From contig NZ_CP035544.1 of the NCBI RefSeq assembly GCF_004139715.1, forward strand, positions 1,612,001 to 1,676,000: a stretch of 64,000 nt of DNA, read 5' to 3'. Below are positions 27,198 through 35,843 of the stretch, piece after piece; positions within the stretch are counted from its first letter, which is position 1, and every line of letters starts with the position of its first letter. The stretch comes from Muriicola soli. GTDB taxonomy: Bacteria > Bacteroidota > Bacteroidia > Flavobacteriales > Flavobacteriaceae. A model generated the notes under the pieces. The model searched no databases. It was not told where the DNA came from and was given only the letters and a program-made list of their open reading frames with translations. The position numbers and the translations under genes are program-made.

Positions 27198-27217
27198 TTT
27201 GCGGTAAAATTAAAAAT

Positions 27218-27281
27218 TTAACATTTAGGGGATTGTCTGTTTAACCTAACCTTAACACAAATGTTAAAATTATTGTTTAAC
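27218..27281 (-). promoter_or_regulatory. TTAAC repeat cluster, candidate operator of the RprXY-like operon
   Basis: TTAAC occurs at 27218-27222, 27241-27245, 27252-27256 and 27277-27281, with the reverse GTTAA at 27263-27267. Two copies are 11 bp apart, one helical turn, as in OmpR-family direct-repeat sites. TTAACA-N4-TGTTAA (27252-27267) is also a perfect inverted repeat. The cluster fills the 72 bases before the kinase ATG and runs into the end of coaE. Confidence 0.4.
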
Positions 27282-27863
27282 TGCCGTCTCGATTAATTGC
27301 CGGTGGATTTCCTTCACCCTCGCCTGACTACCCGGAAGGTCTGAATTATGAATCACAAAGTCGGCCAGTGCTTTTTTCCTTTTTTCTGACCATTGGTGCT
27401 TCATTCGCTTCAAGATATCTTCTTCTGATAGTTGATCTCTTTGCTTGATGCGAAGAATTCTAGTCTTTTTTGGAGCCGTCACCAGGATCATATAATCAAA
27501 CTCCTCGAAACCTCCATTTTCATAAAGGATCGCTGCTTCCTGAATCACATAGGGTGCTGTTTGGCGTTTTGCCCATTCTCTGAAATCCGCACGCACAGCA
27601 GGATGCACCACTTGATTTAATTGTTCTAATAATTCACTATCCGAAAATACCTTCTCTGCTATAAAAGTCCTGTTCAATTGCCCTCCCACATAAGCACTAT
27701 CTCCAAATAATGCAATAACCGCTTTTCTGATCTCTGCATCCTCCATAAGAAGGCGACGTGCTTCCATATCCGAATTGTAAACCGGGATACCGAGTTCGAT
27801 AAACATTTTGGCTATGGTTGTTTTACCACTTCCCATTCCTCCGGTCAGGCCAACACGAATCAT
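27270..27863 (-). CDS. coaE: Dephospho-CoA kinase
   Basis: CoaE phosphorylates dephospho-CoA, the last step of coenzyme A synthesis. The 197-residue protein has the P-loop GLTGGMGSGKTTIAKMF, VYNSDMEARRL, VVHPAVRADF and a C-terminal VIHNSD. Length is typical. Its ATG overlaps the stop of the YbbR-like gene by 4 bases. Confidence 0.95.
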   Translation of the reverse strand: MIRVGLTGGMGSGKTTIAKMFIELGIPVYNSDMEARRLLMEDAEIRKAVIALFGDSAYVGGQLNRTFIAEKVFSDSELLEQLNQVVHPAVRADFREWAKRQTAPYVIQEAAILYENGGFEEFDYMILVTAPKKTRILRIKQRDQLSEEDILKRMKHQWSEKRKKALADFVIHNSDLPGSQARVKEIHRQLIETAVKQ

Positions 27864-28816
27864 TCTCTCTTTAATATAAATTCTACCCTGTCTTGCAATA
27901 ATTGCGCACTGGGAACTCGTTCTGGTTGTTTCACCAATCGAATGGGAAGGAAAGACGAATTTTCCTGTACTTCTTTTAGGTCTGCTATAACCTTAAAATC
28001 TGAAGGAGACAGATCCTTTAAAATTTCCAGCCTCGCTTTACACAGTACTTCCACCTTATTTGGAAACGTCCTGATCTGGGTACCATCCGGGAGATTCACC
28101 ACCTCTATGGCGATTTCAAGAATCTTTTCAGAAAAACGGAAGACGTCCGCAGAAAGCTGAACTTCCTCGACATTATATTTAGTATTTAACAGTGATTGTG
28201 GTTTAATCAACTTAAGGGTCCTCGAAATACTACCGTCAATTTCAGTGAGCTCCACTTGCTCGGTGTAGACTTTTAAGAGTGTATCCAATTCTTGTTCTGG
28301 CCCCGTTAAAATGACCGAATCGGGAAGAATTTTCAGTGGACCTTCAAGGAGGTAATTCTGTGCCAAGTTGATTCCCACATTCGGTTCTACGGGCAACTTT
28401 TTACTCACGAGGCGGGAAAAATACAGAAGAAGTGTATCATCAGCCATCTGTACGATGGTCATATCTCCAGGCAGGGCAGCATCAATTTGATCCCTGTAAT
28501 CTTGATTTGGGAGGTAGAAATTTTGGTTATTGTAAGCCACTTTCCCCAGATCAATCGCCAATTCTCCTGAAGTGAAACGGGAGCTTAAGAATTGCCAGCC
28601 ACTTCCACGAACACCTAAGGTGATGTCTTTCTTAGAGGAATTCATCAGCATAAGCGTGTCGGGTGAATTCGTAAAAATAAGCTCAAAAGTGATCCTTTCC
28701 GTATAGGTCTCGGATAGCTTGCTGATTAGCCATGCCCCAAAAGAACACAATAACAGGATCGCAAAAACCTTTACTTTGCGCTTTGTAGCTCCTTTCATGG
28801 CTTTTTTTGCGGTCAT
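27860..28816 (-). CDS. YbbR-like domain protein (CdaR-related)
   Basis: A 318-residue protein with one N-terminal membrane helix (VFAILLLCSFGAWLISKL, about 17-34). It then has two or more beta-rich YbbR-type repeats (for example PVEPNVGINLAQNYLLEGPL with PDSVILTGPEQEL). In other bacteria YbbR/CdaR proteins pair with a diadenylate cyclase. None is adjacent here, so a regulatory role is only family knowledge. It overlaps coaE and the glycosyltransferase by 4 bases at each end, which implies coupled translation. Confidence 0.82.
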   Translation of the reverse strand: MTAKKAMKGATKRKVKVFAILLLCSFGAWLISKLSETYTERITFELIFTNSPDTLMLMNSSKKDITLGVRGSGWQFLSSRFTSGELAIDLGKVAYNNQNFYLPNQDYRDQIDAALPGDMTIVQMADDTLLLYFSRLVSKKLPVEPNVGINLAQNYLLEGPLKILPDSVILTGPEQELDTLLKVYTEQVELTEIDGSISRTLKLIKPQSLLNTKYNVEEVQLSADVFRFSEKILEIAIEVVNLPDGTQIRTFPNKVEVLCKARLEILKDLSPSDFKVIADLKEVQENSSFLPIRLVKQPERVPSAQLLQDRVEFILKRE

Positions 28817-29823
28817 TCCTGTTCCTTAAAAAATAAAGCGGGAAATAATTCCTGAGGTTTCTTTCTACTAAAAGTAAGTAAGAATGTCGACTTAAAAAAA
28901 CCCAAGCCGTAAGCAATAAACTGGATAAGAACGGCAAAGACAGACATCAATGCTATAGTTATAGTACGATTCTTATAAAGGGAGTCAATAAAAACCACAA
29001 TAAAATAAAAAAGGTAGGCCAGAATGAGTACAGGGTTTCCTAACAAGGCCAAAATCACCGCAAACACCATCCCTGATATAAATAAAGTGGGGAGCCAATA
29101 AGACAAACGGGCAGTTCCCGAATGCCACTTATTGAGAATTGGTCTCACCATTCCAAATTTCTTAACCTGGGAGTAAAATTTTTTAAAATCAATCCTTCTT
29201 TTATGATGTACCACGGCCTCTGGAATCAGTTTAGATTTGTATCCAAGTTTCCAAAGCCTGAAGGTGAGATCCGGGTCTTCTCCGGGATGTATCCTCCCAA
29301 AGCCCTCAGATCTTTCGAAAGCTTCCCTGGAAATTCCCATATTAAAACTTCTGGGTTGAAATTTTTCTGTAGACTTTTTATTTCCCCTTAGGCCACCTGT
29401 TGTTAGCATAGCTGTCATGGCATAGTTTATGGCCTTCTGGGTTATGGTAAAATCGGGATGTGCGGTATCAGGACCCCCGAAAAAATCGACGTAATCCTCT
29501 GTTAGTGATGCATGTATTACAGCCAGATAATTGGGTGGCAGAAGGCAATCGGAGTCCAGGATGATAAAATAATTTCCCCTGGCCTTCTTCATCCCAAAAT
29601 TCCTGGAATCTCCCGGGCCACTGTTCTCCTTGAAATAATATTGAATATTTATTTTCTCTTCATATGATTTGGCAATATCCTCAGAAGGATTTTGTGATCC
29701 ATCTTCTAGGATCACAACTTCGTATTTTTCAGAATAAGTCTGGGTCACCAAACTCTCAAGGAGTTCTTTTATTTCCTCAGGTCTGTTGTAAACCGGAATA
29801 ATCAGTGAGAAAGAGAGTTGCAT
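28813..29823 (-). CDS. Family 2 glycosyltransferase with C-terminal membrane helices
   Basis: A 336-residue GT-A fold enzyme. N-terminal LIIPVYNRPEEI and VILEDGS bind the nucleotide sugar. The DxD-like motif is ILDSDCLLPPN. Later features are GGPDTAHPDF, FGRIHPGEDPDLTFRL and VVHHKRR. At least three membrane helices follow in the last 110 residues. It would act at the inner membrane on a lipid-linked or surface glycan. Donor and acceptor are unknown. Confidence 0.9.
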   Translation of the reverse strand: MQLSFSLIIPVYNRPEEIKELLESLVTQTYSEKYEVVILEDGSQNPSEDIAKSYEEKINIQYYFKENSGPGDSRNFGMKKARGNYFIILDSDCLLPPNYLAVIHASLTEDYVDFFGGPDTAHPDFTITQKAINYAMTAMLTTGGLRGNKKSTEKFQPRSFNMGISREAFERSEGFGRIHPGEDPDLTFRLWKLGYKSKLIPEAVVHHKRRIDFKKFYSQVKKFGMVRPILNKWHSGTARLSYWLPTLFISGMVFAVILALLGNPVLILAYLFYFIVVFIDSLYKNRTITIALMSVFAVLIQFIAYGLGFFKSTFLLTFSRKKPQELFPALFFKEQE

Positions 29824-29837
29824 CTATTCATTTAAAA

Positions 29838-29868
29838 GAAAGGCCACCCTGTTCCGGGATGGCCCTTT
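29838..29868 (-). terminator. Probable terminator after fabI
   Basis: An imperfect stem on the minus strand: GGCCA and CCC blocks at 29842-29849 pair with GGG and TGGCC at 29856-29864, with single-base bulges. A/T flanks extend the stem. It lies just after the fabI stop in transcription order, ahead of the glycosyltransferase gene. Confidence 0.55.
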
Positions 29869-29887
29869 ATAGCGGTGTCGTAATTAG

Positions 29888-30706
29888 TTAATCCTGATCG
29901 GTAAATTTTTCTATTACCTCCTGACTAACCCCTGTCATGGAAAATCCTCCGTCGTGGAAGAGATTCTGCATCGTGACCTTTCTGCACAGGTCAGAGAAAA
30001 GGGATATGGTATAATTGGCACAGTCGAGTGCCGTGGCATTCCCCAAAGGAGACATTTTTTCGGCATAAGCGATAAATCCATCAAAACCTTTTACTCCCTG
30101 TCCCGCAGTAGTGGGGGTTGGTGATTGCGAAATGGTATTCACCCTGACTTTCTTTTCCTTCCCGAAAAAGTAACCGAAACTGCGTGCTACCGATTCAAGA
30201 TATGCTTTATTGTCGGCCATATCGTTGTAATCCGGGAAAGTACGTTGTGCGGCCATATAAGTAAGCGCAACTATGCTACCCCATTCATTCATGGCGTCTG
30301 CCTTGTACAGGCTCTGCATCACTTTGTGGAAGGAAAGCGCTGAAACGTCCCATCCTTTAGTTGTAAAGTCGTATTTCTCATCCGTGTAGAGCCGACCCTT
30401 TCGCACATTGACAGACATCCCGATAGAATGAAGAACAAAGTCGAGTTTTCCCCCTAAAATCTCTTGTGACTTAGCTACGAGATTCGCCAAATCCTCCTCA
30501 TTGGTGGCATCAGCCGGAATGATTTCGGCATTGGTCTTTTTCGCCAATTCATTAATCTGCCCCATCCTCATTGCAATGGGGGCATTGGTAAGGACAAAAC
30601 TTCCGCCTTCTTCATGAACCCGTTCCGCTGTTTTCCAGGCAATTGAATTCTCATCCAATGCTCCAAATATGATTCCTTTTTTTCCCTTGAGTAAATTGTA
30701 TCCCAT
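29888..30706 (-). CDS. fabI: Enoyl-[acyl-carrier-protein] reductase FabI
   Basis: FabI reduces trans-2-enoyl-ACP with NAD(P)H in each round of fatty-acid elongation. The 272-residue short-chain dehydrogenase has the divergent FabI cofactor site GKKGIIFGALDENSIAWKTA (in part), VLHSIGMS, LTYMAAQR, the catalytic Tyr-Lys region with KAYLESVARSFGYFFG, and NTISQSPTPTTAGQGV. It is preceded by recN on the same strand and followed by a probable terminator. Confidence 0.95.
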   Translation of the reverse strand: MGYNLLKGKKGIIFGALDENSIAWKTAERVHEEGGSFVLTNAPIAMRMGQINELAKKTNAEIIPADATNEEDLANLVAKSQEILGGKLDFVLHSIGMSVNVRKGRLYTDEKYDFTTKGWDVSALSFHKVMQSLYKADAMNEWGSIVALTYMAAQRTFPDYNDMADNKAYLESVARSFGYFFGKEKKVRVNTISQSPTPTTAGQGVKGFDGFIAYAEKMSPLGNATALDCANYTISLFSDLCRKVTMQNLFHDGGFSMTGVSQEVIEKFTDQD

Positions 30707-30750
30707 GTTGTTATTCTTAGGTTATTCCTTTAAATATATTTAATTTATTC

Positions 30751-32403
30751 TTAATTGAGTAACTGTTTGGCATGTGCCATAGCGGAGTCTGATAATGCTT
30801 TACCTCCTAACATCTCGGCCAATTCTACTACGCGATCCTCACTGTTCAGTTTTATCATTCTCGTTCGTGTTATCTTACCATCATCTTCCTTAAAAACTTT
30901 ATAATGATGATCTCCCTTAGAAGCTACCTGGGGTAAATGGGTTATTGAAAAAACCTGCATATGGGAAGACATCTTTTGCATGATCGCACCCATTTTATTC
31001 GATATCTCCCCTGAAACTCCGGTATCTATCTCATCAAACATAATGGTAGGGAGTTGTTCGTATTGAGCGAGAATCGACTTTATGATAAGCATGATTCTGG
31101 AGAGCTCACCCCCTGATGCATTCTTTTTAAGTGAACCGAATTCCCCTCCCCTGTTGGCAGAGAATTGGAAAACAAAGTGGTCCCGACCCGTAGATGAAAA
31201 ATCATTCAGCTCTTCTAATTCCATCCTGAAACTCGCATTGGGCATCCCCAATTCCTGAAGAGCCGTTTCGAGCTTTTGCTGAAATTCGGGAATAATAGCG
31301 GTTCGTCGATTGTGCAATTGCAGTGATAGTTTGCCTAATTCCGATTCTGCATTCGTCAAATGTTTTTGCTGCGATTCTATCTCTGCTTCCAGATTTTCAT
31401 TTTTACTGATCTTCTCTCCAAGTTCCTCCTTGATTTGTGCTAGTTCTTCAACTGTAGATGCGTTGTGCTTTTTTTGAAGAGAGTACAGCAATTGAAGTTT
31501 TCCATTAACCTCCTCAAGTAAGCCGGGATTAGGCATAACCTTGTCTTGCAGGGATTCTATTTCTGTTACTATGTCGTCGATTTCCAGAAATACGGATTGT
31601 ATTCTCTGTGATAAATCGGCATAACCCGAACCGTAGTTTTCCAGCTTTGAAATACTGCCTTTGAGGTTTGTGAGAGAAGTTTGAATACCTATTTCCTCGT
31701 GTGTGAGGATCTGGTGACTTCCCGACAATTGTTCCAGGATACTTTCCACATTACTCAATTCTTCGTAAGTCGACTCCAATTCTTCGAGTATTCCACTTTG
31801 CAGAGGAGCGTTTTCCAGTTCGTTGAAAAGAAAATTATTGTAATCCTCTTCCTTTTCTGATTCTGTCTGCATTTGTTTGAGGGCTTGCAGTTTTTTCTTT
31901 GCTGAAGTATAAGCTCTTAAGTGAGAATTGTATGTAGTGAGGAGTTCCTTATTGTCTGCCAGGGCATCGATTACCTTCAACTGAAATTCATTTTCAGTGA
32001 GCTCCAGAGTTTGGTGTTGCGAATGGATATCGATAAGCCGTTGTCCCAGGGCCGACAGGATGTCCAGAGTTACTGGAGAATCGTTGATAAAAGCCCTTGA
32101 TTTACCGCTCGGATTTATTTCACGCCTTAGAATCGTCTGGGGATCATAGTCGAGATCGTACAAACGAAAAAGGGGTTTTAGGTTGTAATGTTCAATTTGA
32201 AATTCGGCTTCGATGGTACATTTACTGTCCTTATCCCTCAACGTACTCAGGTCTGCACGTTTTCCCAGAACAAGGGAAAGACCACCTAAAAAAATAGATT
32301 TACCTGCACCTGTTTCTCCTGTGATCGTGCTAAATCCGCGATCAAAGGCTACCGACAGGTCATCGATAAGTGCGTAATTTTTTATGGTCAGATGGGTCAG
32401 CAT
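30751..32403 (-). CDS. recN: DNA repair protein RecN
   Basis: RecN is an SMC-like ATPase acting early at DNA double-strand breaks. The 550-residue protein has Walker A TITGETGAGKSIF at about 28-40. Two long coiled-coil stretches follow (about 160-370), then the signature LKKNASGGELSRIML and Walker B PTIMFDEIDTGVSG, with QVFSITHLPQVAS. Length is normal. It follows the PorD-like gene on the same strand after 63 bases. Confidence 0.96.
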   Translation of the reverse strand: MLTHLTIKNYALIDDLSVAFDRGFSTITGETGAGKSIFLGGLSLVLGKRADLSTLRDKDSKCTIEAEFQIEHYNLKPLFRLYDLDYDPQTILRREINPSGKSRAFINDSPVTLDILSALGQRLIDIHSQHQTLELTENEFQLKVIDALADNKELLTTYNSHLRAYTSAKKKLQALKQMQTESEKEEDYNNFLFNELENAPLQSGILEELESTYEELSNVESILEQLSGSHQILTHEEIGIQTSLTNLKGSISKLENYGSGYADLSQRIQSVFLEIDDIVTEIESLQDKVMPNPGLLEEVNGKLQLLYSLQKKHNASTVEELAQIKEELGEKISKNENLEAEIESQQKHLTNAESELGKLSLQLHNRRTAIIPEFQQKLETALQELGMPNASFRMELEELNDFSSTGRDHFVFQFSANRGGEFGSLKKNASGGELSRIMLIIKSILAQYEQLPTIMFDEIDTGVSGEISNKMGAIMQKMSSHMQVFSITHLPQVASKGDHHYKVFKEDDGKITRTRMIKLNSEDRVVELAEMLGGKALSDSAMAHAKQLLN

Positions 32404-32466
32404 AGTCCTCGGCCTTAAATCTACGGTAAAGATAACCGAATATGCGCTGTAAAAAAATGGGGTTTC

Positions 32467-33360
32467 TCAATATTTTATTTCATTCCAGGTAGAGGAATAA
32501 AAGGGGGCAACTTTATTGAGACTTGATTTCAGGGCTACGATGTCGACCTTGGGGCCATCGGAAAATATATTGAGGATCTCTTCCGATTTAGCGTCGAAAA
32601 AAGTCTGGATTAAAAAAGCGTTAGGCCTTCTTTGAATTAGGGTTTCGAATAATCGCATCGAGCCGGAAATAACTTGTTTTCCGGTACTATTGTTGTCACC
32701 GAGAATATCGAGTCCCTTACGGTGGTAGTTATACATAGCGATACGGTATTCTCTAAAGGTATTGGATAACAGATTATCAACCAGGACAAAGCGTGTACGG
32801 TTATCTGTAGCAGATTGGTTCCAGCCCGCAAAATTACTCCCCTGTGCCTGCGTCACTATTTTTTGGGCTTCCTTATAAAACTCTGTTCCCCCTTCCAATG
32901 CGAACGTATCCGCATCGAGTCCCAAAACGATGTAGACGTAATAGGCTATTACCCCTACCAAGTTAGAATCGAATAAGTTAGGATTGTAAATCAAAGGCTG
33001 AAACTCTATGTACTCAAAATTAAATTGGTTGTCCTTGTAATTAAAAACAGGACTCTCATAAGAAGTATTGAATACAGGTCTCGAAGATTGAATTTGGATG
33101 TTGGCTTCAAATCGGTTCGATTCGAATTTGGTAACCGTGATAAACATCCTTGCATTGACCCGTTCATTTTCTTTGTAAACCCGATTGGTCCATTTGTTCC
33201 TGTTTACAAAATCGTTTAAAGAGCGCTCCAGGGTCCGGAAGATCTGCTGGTTGGTCTGCCCAACCTGATCCGAATTTACAGTGACCACACAATTGAGTTC
33301 CTGAGCCCAAAAATTTAATGAACTGAAAAATAGTAGAAGAAGAATAACTGTGCTACGCAT
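32467..33360 (-). CDS. DUF4835 protein, PorD-like (type IX secretion associated)
   Basis: The ATG at 33360 gives a clean signal peptide (RSTVILLLLFFSSLNFWAQ) and leaves an 8-base overlap with the coaBC stop. The ATG seven codons earlier is the alternative start. The 297-residue product has the family start ELNCVVTVNSDQVG and the internal NKWTNRVYKENERVNARMFI (in part), VYIVLGLDADTF and YNYHRKGLDILG. DUF4835 includes PorD/SprD-linked proteins needed for gliding or type IX secretion in some Bacteroidota. Its place after bamD-rpoZ-coaBC is conserved in Flavobacteriaceae. Confidence 0.88.
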   Translation of the reverse strand: MRSTVILLLLFFSSLNFWAQELNCVVTVNSDQVGQTNQQIFRTLERSLNDFVNRNKWTNRVYKENERVNARMFITVTKFESNRFEANIQIQSSRPVFNTSYESPVFNYKDNQFNFEYIEFQPLIYNPNLFDSNLVGVIAYYVYIVLGLDADTFALEGGTEFYKEAQKIVTQAQGSNFAGWNQSATDNRTRFVLVDNLLSNTFREYRIAMYNYHRKGLDILGDNNSTGKQVISGSMRLFETLIQRRPNAFLIQTFFDAKSEEILNIFSDGPKVDIVALKSSLNKVAPFYSSTWNEIKY

Positions 33361-34558
33361 GGAGGCGATCAATAATTTCATTCCAAATATCCACGGCCAC
33401 GTCGGCTTTGGTCTTTACATCAAACGATTTTATTGAAGAATTCTTGTCTATAAAGGTGATTTTGTTTGTCTTTCCTCCAAAACCAGCTCCTTCGTCTTTC
33501 AGGGAGTTGAGAACAATTGCGTCGAGATTCTTTTTCTTCAGCTTTGACAGGGCATTAGAGAGTTCGTTTTCCGTTTCCAGTGCAAATCCAAGCAGGAACT
33601 GATTTTTTTTAGACTTGCCCAAAGTCTGTAAAATATCCTGATTTTTAACGAGCTCCAGGGTAAGGTGTTCCGATTTTTTCTTGATCTTTTCCTGAGCTGC
33701 GGTTTTTGGTTTATAGTCGGCAACAGCAGCAGCCGCTATTACGATGTCGGCCTCTTTATATTCGCCCATGACGGCATCAAACATCTCATCGGCGCTGGTT
33801 ACTTTAAGTACTTTGATGTATGCGTCAGCTATTGCCAGAGCAGAGGGGCCTAATACCAGAGTCACCTCAGCACCAAGGACGGCAGCCTTTCTGGCGAGTT
33901 CAACGCCCATCAGACCTGTAGAATGGTTCCCAATATAGCGAACAGGATCAATAGCTTCGTGAGTGGGCCCTGCGGTAATCAGGACCTTTTTACCATCAAG
34001 AGGCAGGCCTTTTCGCATGTGTTCCAGGACAAGGTCGATTATGCCCTCCGGTTCTTCCATCCGACCTTCCCCTTCCAAACCACTTGCCAGTTCTCCACTT
34101 GCTGCCGGAATCATTACATTACCAAAGGACTGAAGTTTTTCAATACTCGCTTTAGTTGAAGGGTGTTTGTACATGTCCAGATCCATGGCAGGCGCAAAAT
34201 AAACAGGACATTTTGCAGAGAGATATGTCGCTAAAAGTAGATTATCACATACCCCATTGGCCATTTTTGATAATGTGTTGGCGGTAGCCGGGGCAATTAG
34301 CATAAGATCTGCCCATAATCCAAGTTCAACGTGATTATCCCAGTCAAGTGTTCCTTCCTCCTCTTTGACAAAGTCGAGATGGACCGGATTCTTAGACAAG
34401 GTGGCGAGCGTTAGGGGGGTAACAAAAGAAGCGGCGCTCTCCGTTAAAATCACTTTAACTTCAGCGCCTGCTTTAATCAGTAGTCTAACCAGAAATGCAG
34501 TTTTATAGGCGGCAATACCTCCGGTAATTCCCAAAAGGACTTTTTTGCCGTCTAACAT
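33353..34558 (-). CDS. coaBC: Bifunctional phosphopantothenoylcysteine decarboxylase / phosphopantothenate-cysteine ligase
   Basis: CoaBC joins cysteine to 4'-phosphopantothenate and decarboxylates the product, two steps of coenzyme A synthesis. The 401-residue fusion has an N-terminal flavoprotein domain (LLGITGGIAAYKT, catalytic His in DNHVELG, PAMDLDMYKHPS). The C-terminal ligase domain has ITAGPTHEAIDPVRYIGN, AAVADYKP and KIKKKS. Its ATG follows the rpoZ stop directly and its end overlaps the PorD-like start, so it sits in the bamD-rpoZ-coaBC-porD operon. Confidence 0.96.
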   Translation of the reverse strand: MLDGKKVLLGITGGIAAYKTAFLVRLLIKAGAEVKVILTESAASFVTPLTLATLSKNPVHLDFVKEEEGTLDWDNHVELGLWADLMLIAPATANTLSKMANGVCDNLLLATYLSAKCPVYFAPAMDLDMYKHPSTKASIEKLQSFGNVMIPAASGELASGLEGEGRMEEPEGIIDLVLEHMRKGLPLDGKKVLITAGPTHEAIDPVRYIGNHSTGLMGVELARKAAVLGAEVTLVLGPSALAIADAYIKVLKVTSADEMFDAVMGEYKEADIVIAAAAVADYKPKTAAQEKIKKKSEHLTLELVKNQDILQTLGKSKKNQFLLGFALETENELSNALSKLKKKNLDAIVLNSLKDEGAGFGGKTNKITFIDKNSSIKSFDVKTKADVAVDIWNEIIDRLHA

Positions 34559-34894
34559 TTACTGATCGTCTTTCTCTGTATTTCGGTGGTAAATTTTATC
34601 CTCAAGCCACTCTGTGATTGCCATGGCATGAGGTTTGGGTAATTTTTCGTAGAATTTCGAAACTTCAATCTGTTCCTTGTTCTCGAAAACCTCCTCCAGA
34701 CTATCGCTGTAAGTAGCGAATTCCTCTAACTTTTCCAGCAATTCCTTCTTAATCTCAGAATTGATCTGAACAGCTCGTTTTGCTGTGATCGAAATCGCTT
34801 CGTAAATGTTCTCGGTTTTTTCGTCAAATTCGTTTCTATTGATCGTAACCGTAGATACGGGAGCCTTGGTGTTTTTTAAATCATTCATATTCAT
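34559..34894 (-). CDS. rpoZ: RNA polymerase omega subunit, Bacteroidota type
   Basis: A 111-residue protein. KTENIYEAISITAKRAVQIN is the omega-like motif that wraps the beta-prime C-terminus, and the acidic helical tail is typical of Bacteroidota RpoZ. The ATG overlaps the bamD stop by 4 bases and the stop abuts coaBC. The context bamD-rpoZ-coaBC is the best support. Confidence 0.88.
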   Translation of the reverse strand: MNMNDLKNTKAPVSTVTINRNEFDEKTENIYEAISITAKRAVQINSEIKKELLEKLEEFATYSDSLEEVFENKEQIEVSKFYEKLPKPHAMAITEWLEDKIYHRNTEKDDQ

Positions 34895-35733
34895 TTCGAT
34901 GTAATTTCTTGGGCTTTGTAGGGAGCCAATTGTTCATTAATTTTCTCAATGAGATTGTTCGCATCCTTTTGAAAGCTGGTTTCAGGATAATATTTTATTA
35001 AATTGTTGTACGCAGTTTCTGCAGTTTCAAGTCGTTCCTGCTTTCTATTCTCTGTACTGTTCAGGGCGAGATTTGCTGTGGCTACTAGTTTTAAATAAAG
35101 GGCCTCTTCTCTGAAAACCGTTCCCGGAAAATCTGAGACAAAATTATCAAGCGCTGCCACGGCAGAAATACTGTAATCTAAAATATAGGAGTTGCCAAGT
35201 TTTGTGAATTGCTTGGCAATCTCAAAGGCCTTCTTTTCCTTTTTGGTTGTGAGTTCTTTAGCCATGGCATTAGCCTCTGGCAGGAACTCCGATTCGGGAT
35301 AGGTATTGATAAAATTCTGCAGCTTTACGAGTGCTTTATCCGTATCTGTCTGATCCAATGAATACCTTGGAGACAACATATAATAACTTTTTGCCCCCAG
35401 AAATGAAGCCTCCGCTGCCTTATCGCTTTTTGGATATGATTTTATAAATCTCTCGAACTGATATCCAGCAAAATTGTAATTTTTGATCTGAAAGTAGGTG
35501 TCTGCAAGAAAAAACAAAACCCGCTCTCCCTGTGGTTTTCCTACGTATTTGGGAGCGATCTGCTCAAACAGGCGGTTGGCTCTCTTGAAGTCCTTTTCCT
35601 CGTAGAATTTCTCAGCCATATCGTACTTAGCCTTAACATCTTCGTTCTTGAGTACCTTCTGGTATTCATTGCAGGAGAAGAATAAGGTCAATACCAAGGC
35701 AAGTGGTAAAATTTTATGGAGCTTCAAAAACAT
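34891..35733 (-). CDS. bamD: Outer membrane assembly lipoprotein BamD
   Basis: BamD is a lipoprotein of the BAM complex that inserts beta-barrel proteins into the outer membrane. The 280-residue product has a lipoprotein signal (LTLFFSC, Cys21). Tandem TPRs follow: KYDMAEKFYEEKDFKRANRL, FLADTYFQIKNYNFAGYQFE and FINTYPESEFLPEA. Length fits the family. It is first in an operon with rpoZ, coaBC and the PorD-like gene. Confidence 0.92.
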   Translation of the reverse strand: MFLKLHKILPLALVLTLFFSCNEYQKVLKNEDVKAKYDMAEKFYEEKDFKRANRLFEQIAPKYVGKPQGERVLFFLADTYFQIKNYNFAGYQFERFIKSYPKSDKAAEASFLGAKSYYMLSPRYSLDQTDTDKALVKLQNFINTYPESEFLPEANAMAKELTTKKEKKAFEIAKQFTKLGNSYILDYSISAVAALDNFVSDFPGTVFREEALYLKLVATANLALNSTENRKQERLETAETAYNNLIKYYPETSFQKDANNLIEKINEQLAPYKAQEITSK

Positions 35734-35737
35734 TTTG

Positions 35738-35745
35738 CAAAATTA
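35738..35745 (-). promoter_or_regulatory. -7 promoter element of the bamD operon
   Basis: Minus-strand TAATTTTG matches TAnnTTTG exactly and ends 4 bases before the bamD ATG. The transcript would be leaderless or nearly so. Confidence 0.5.
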
Positions 35746-35843
35746 AGGATTCCTGTTGGAATATGAAACTAAATCTTCTTAACAAACATAATCTGAAAAC
35801 CGATCTAAATAGCAGATATTGAGGAACTTTTAACGATTAACGA

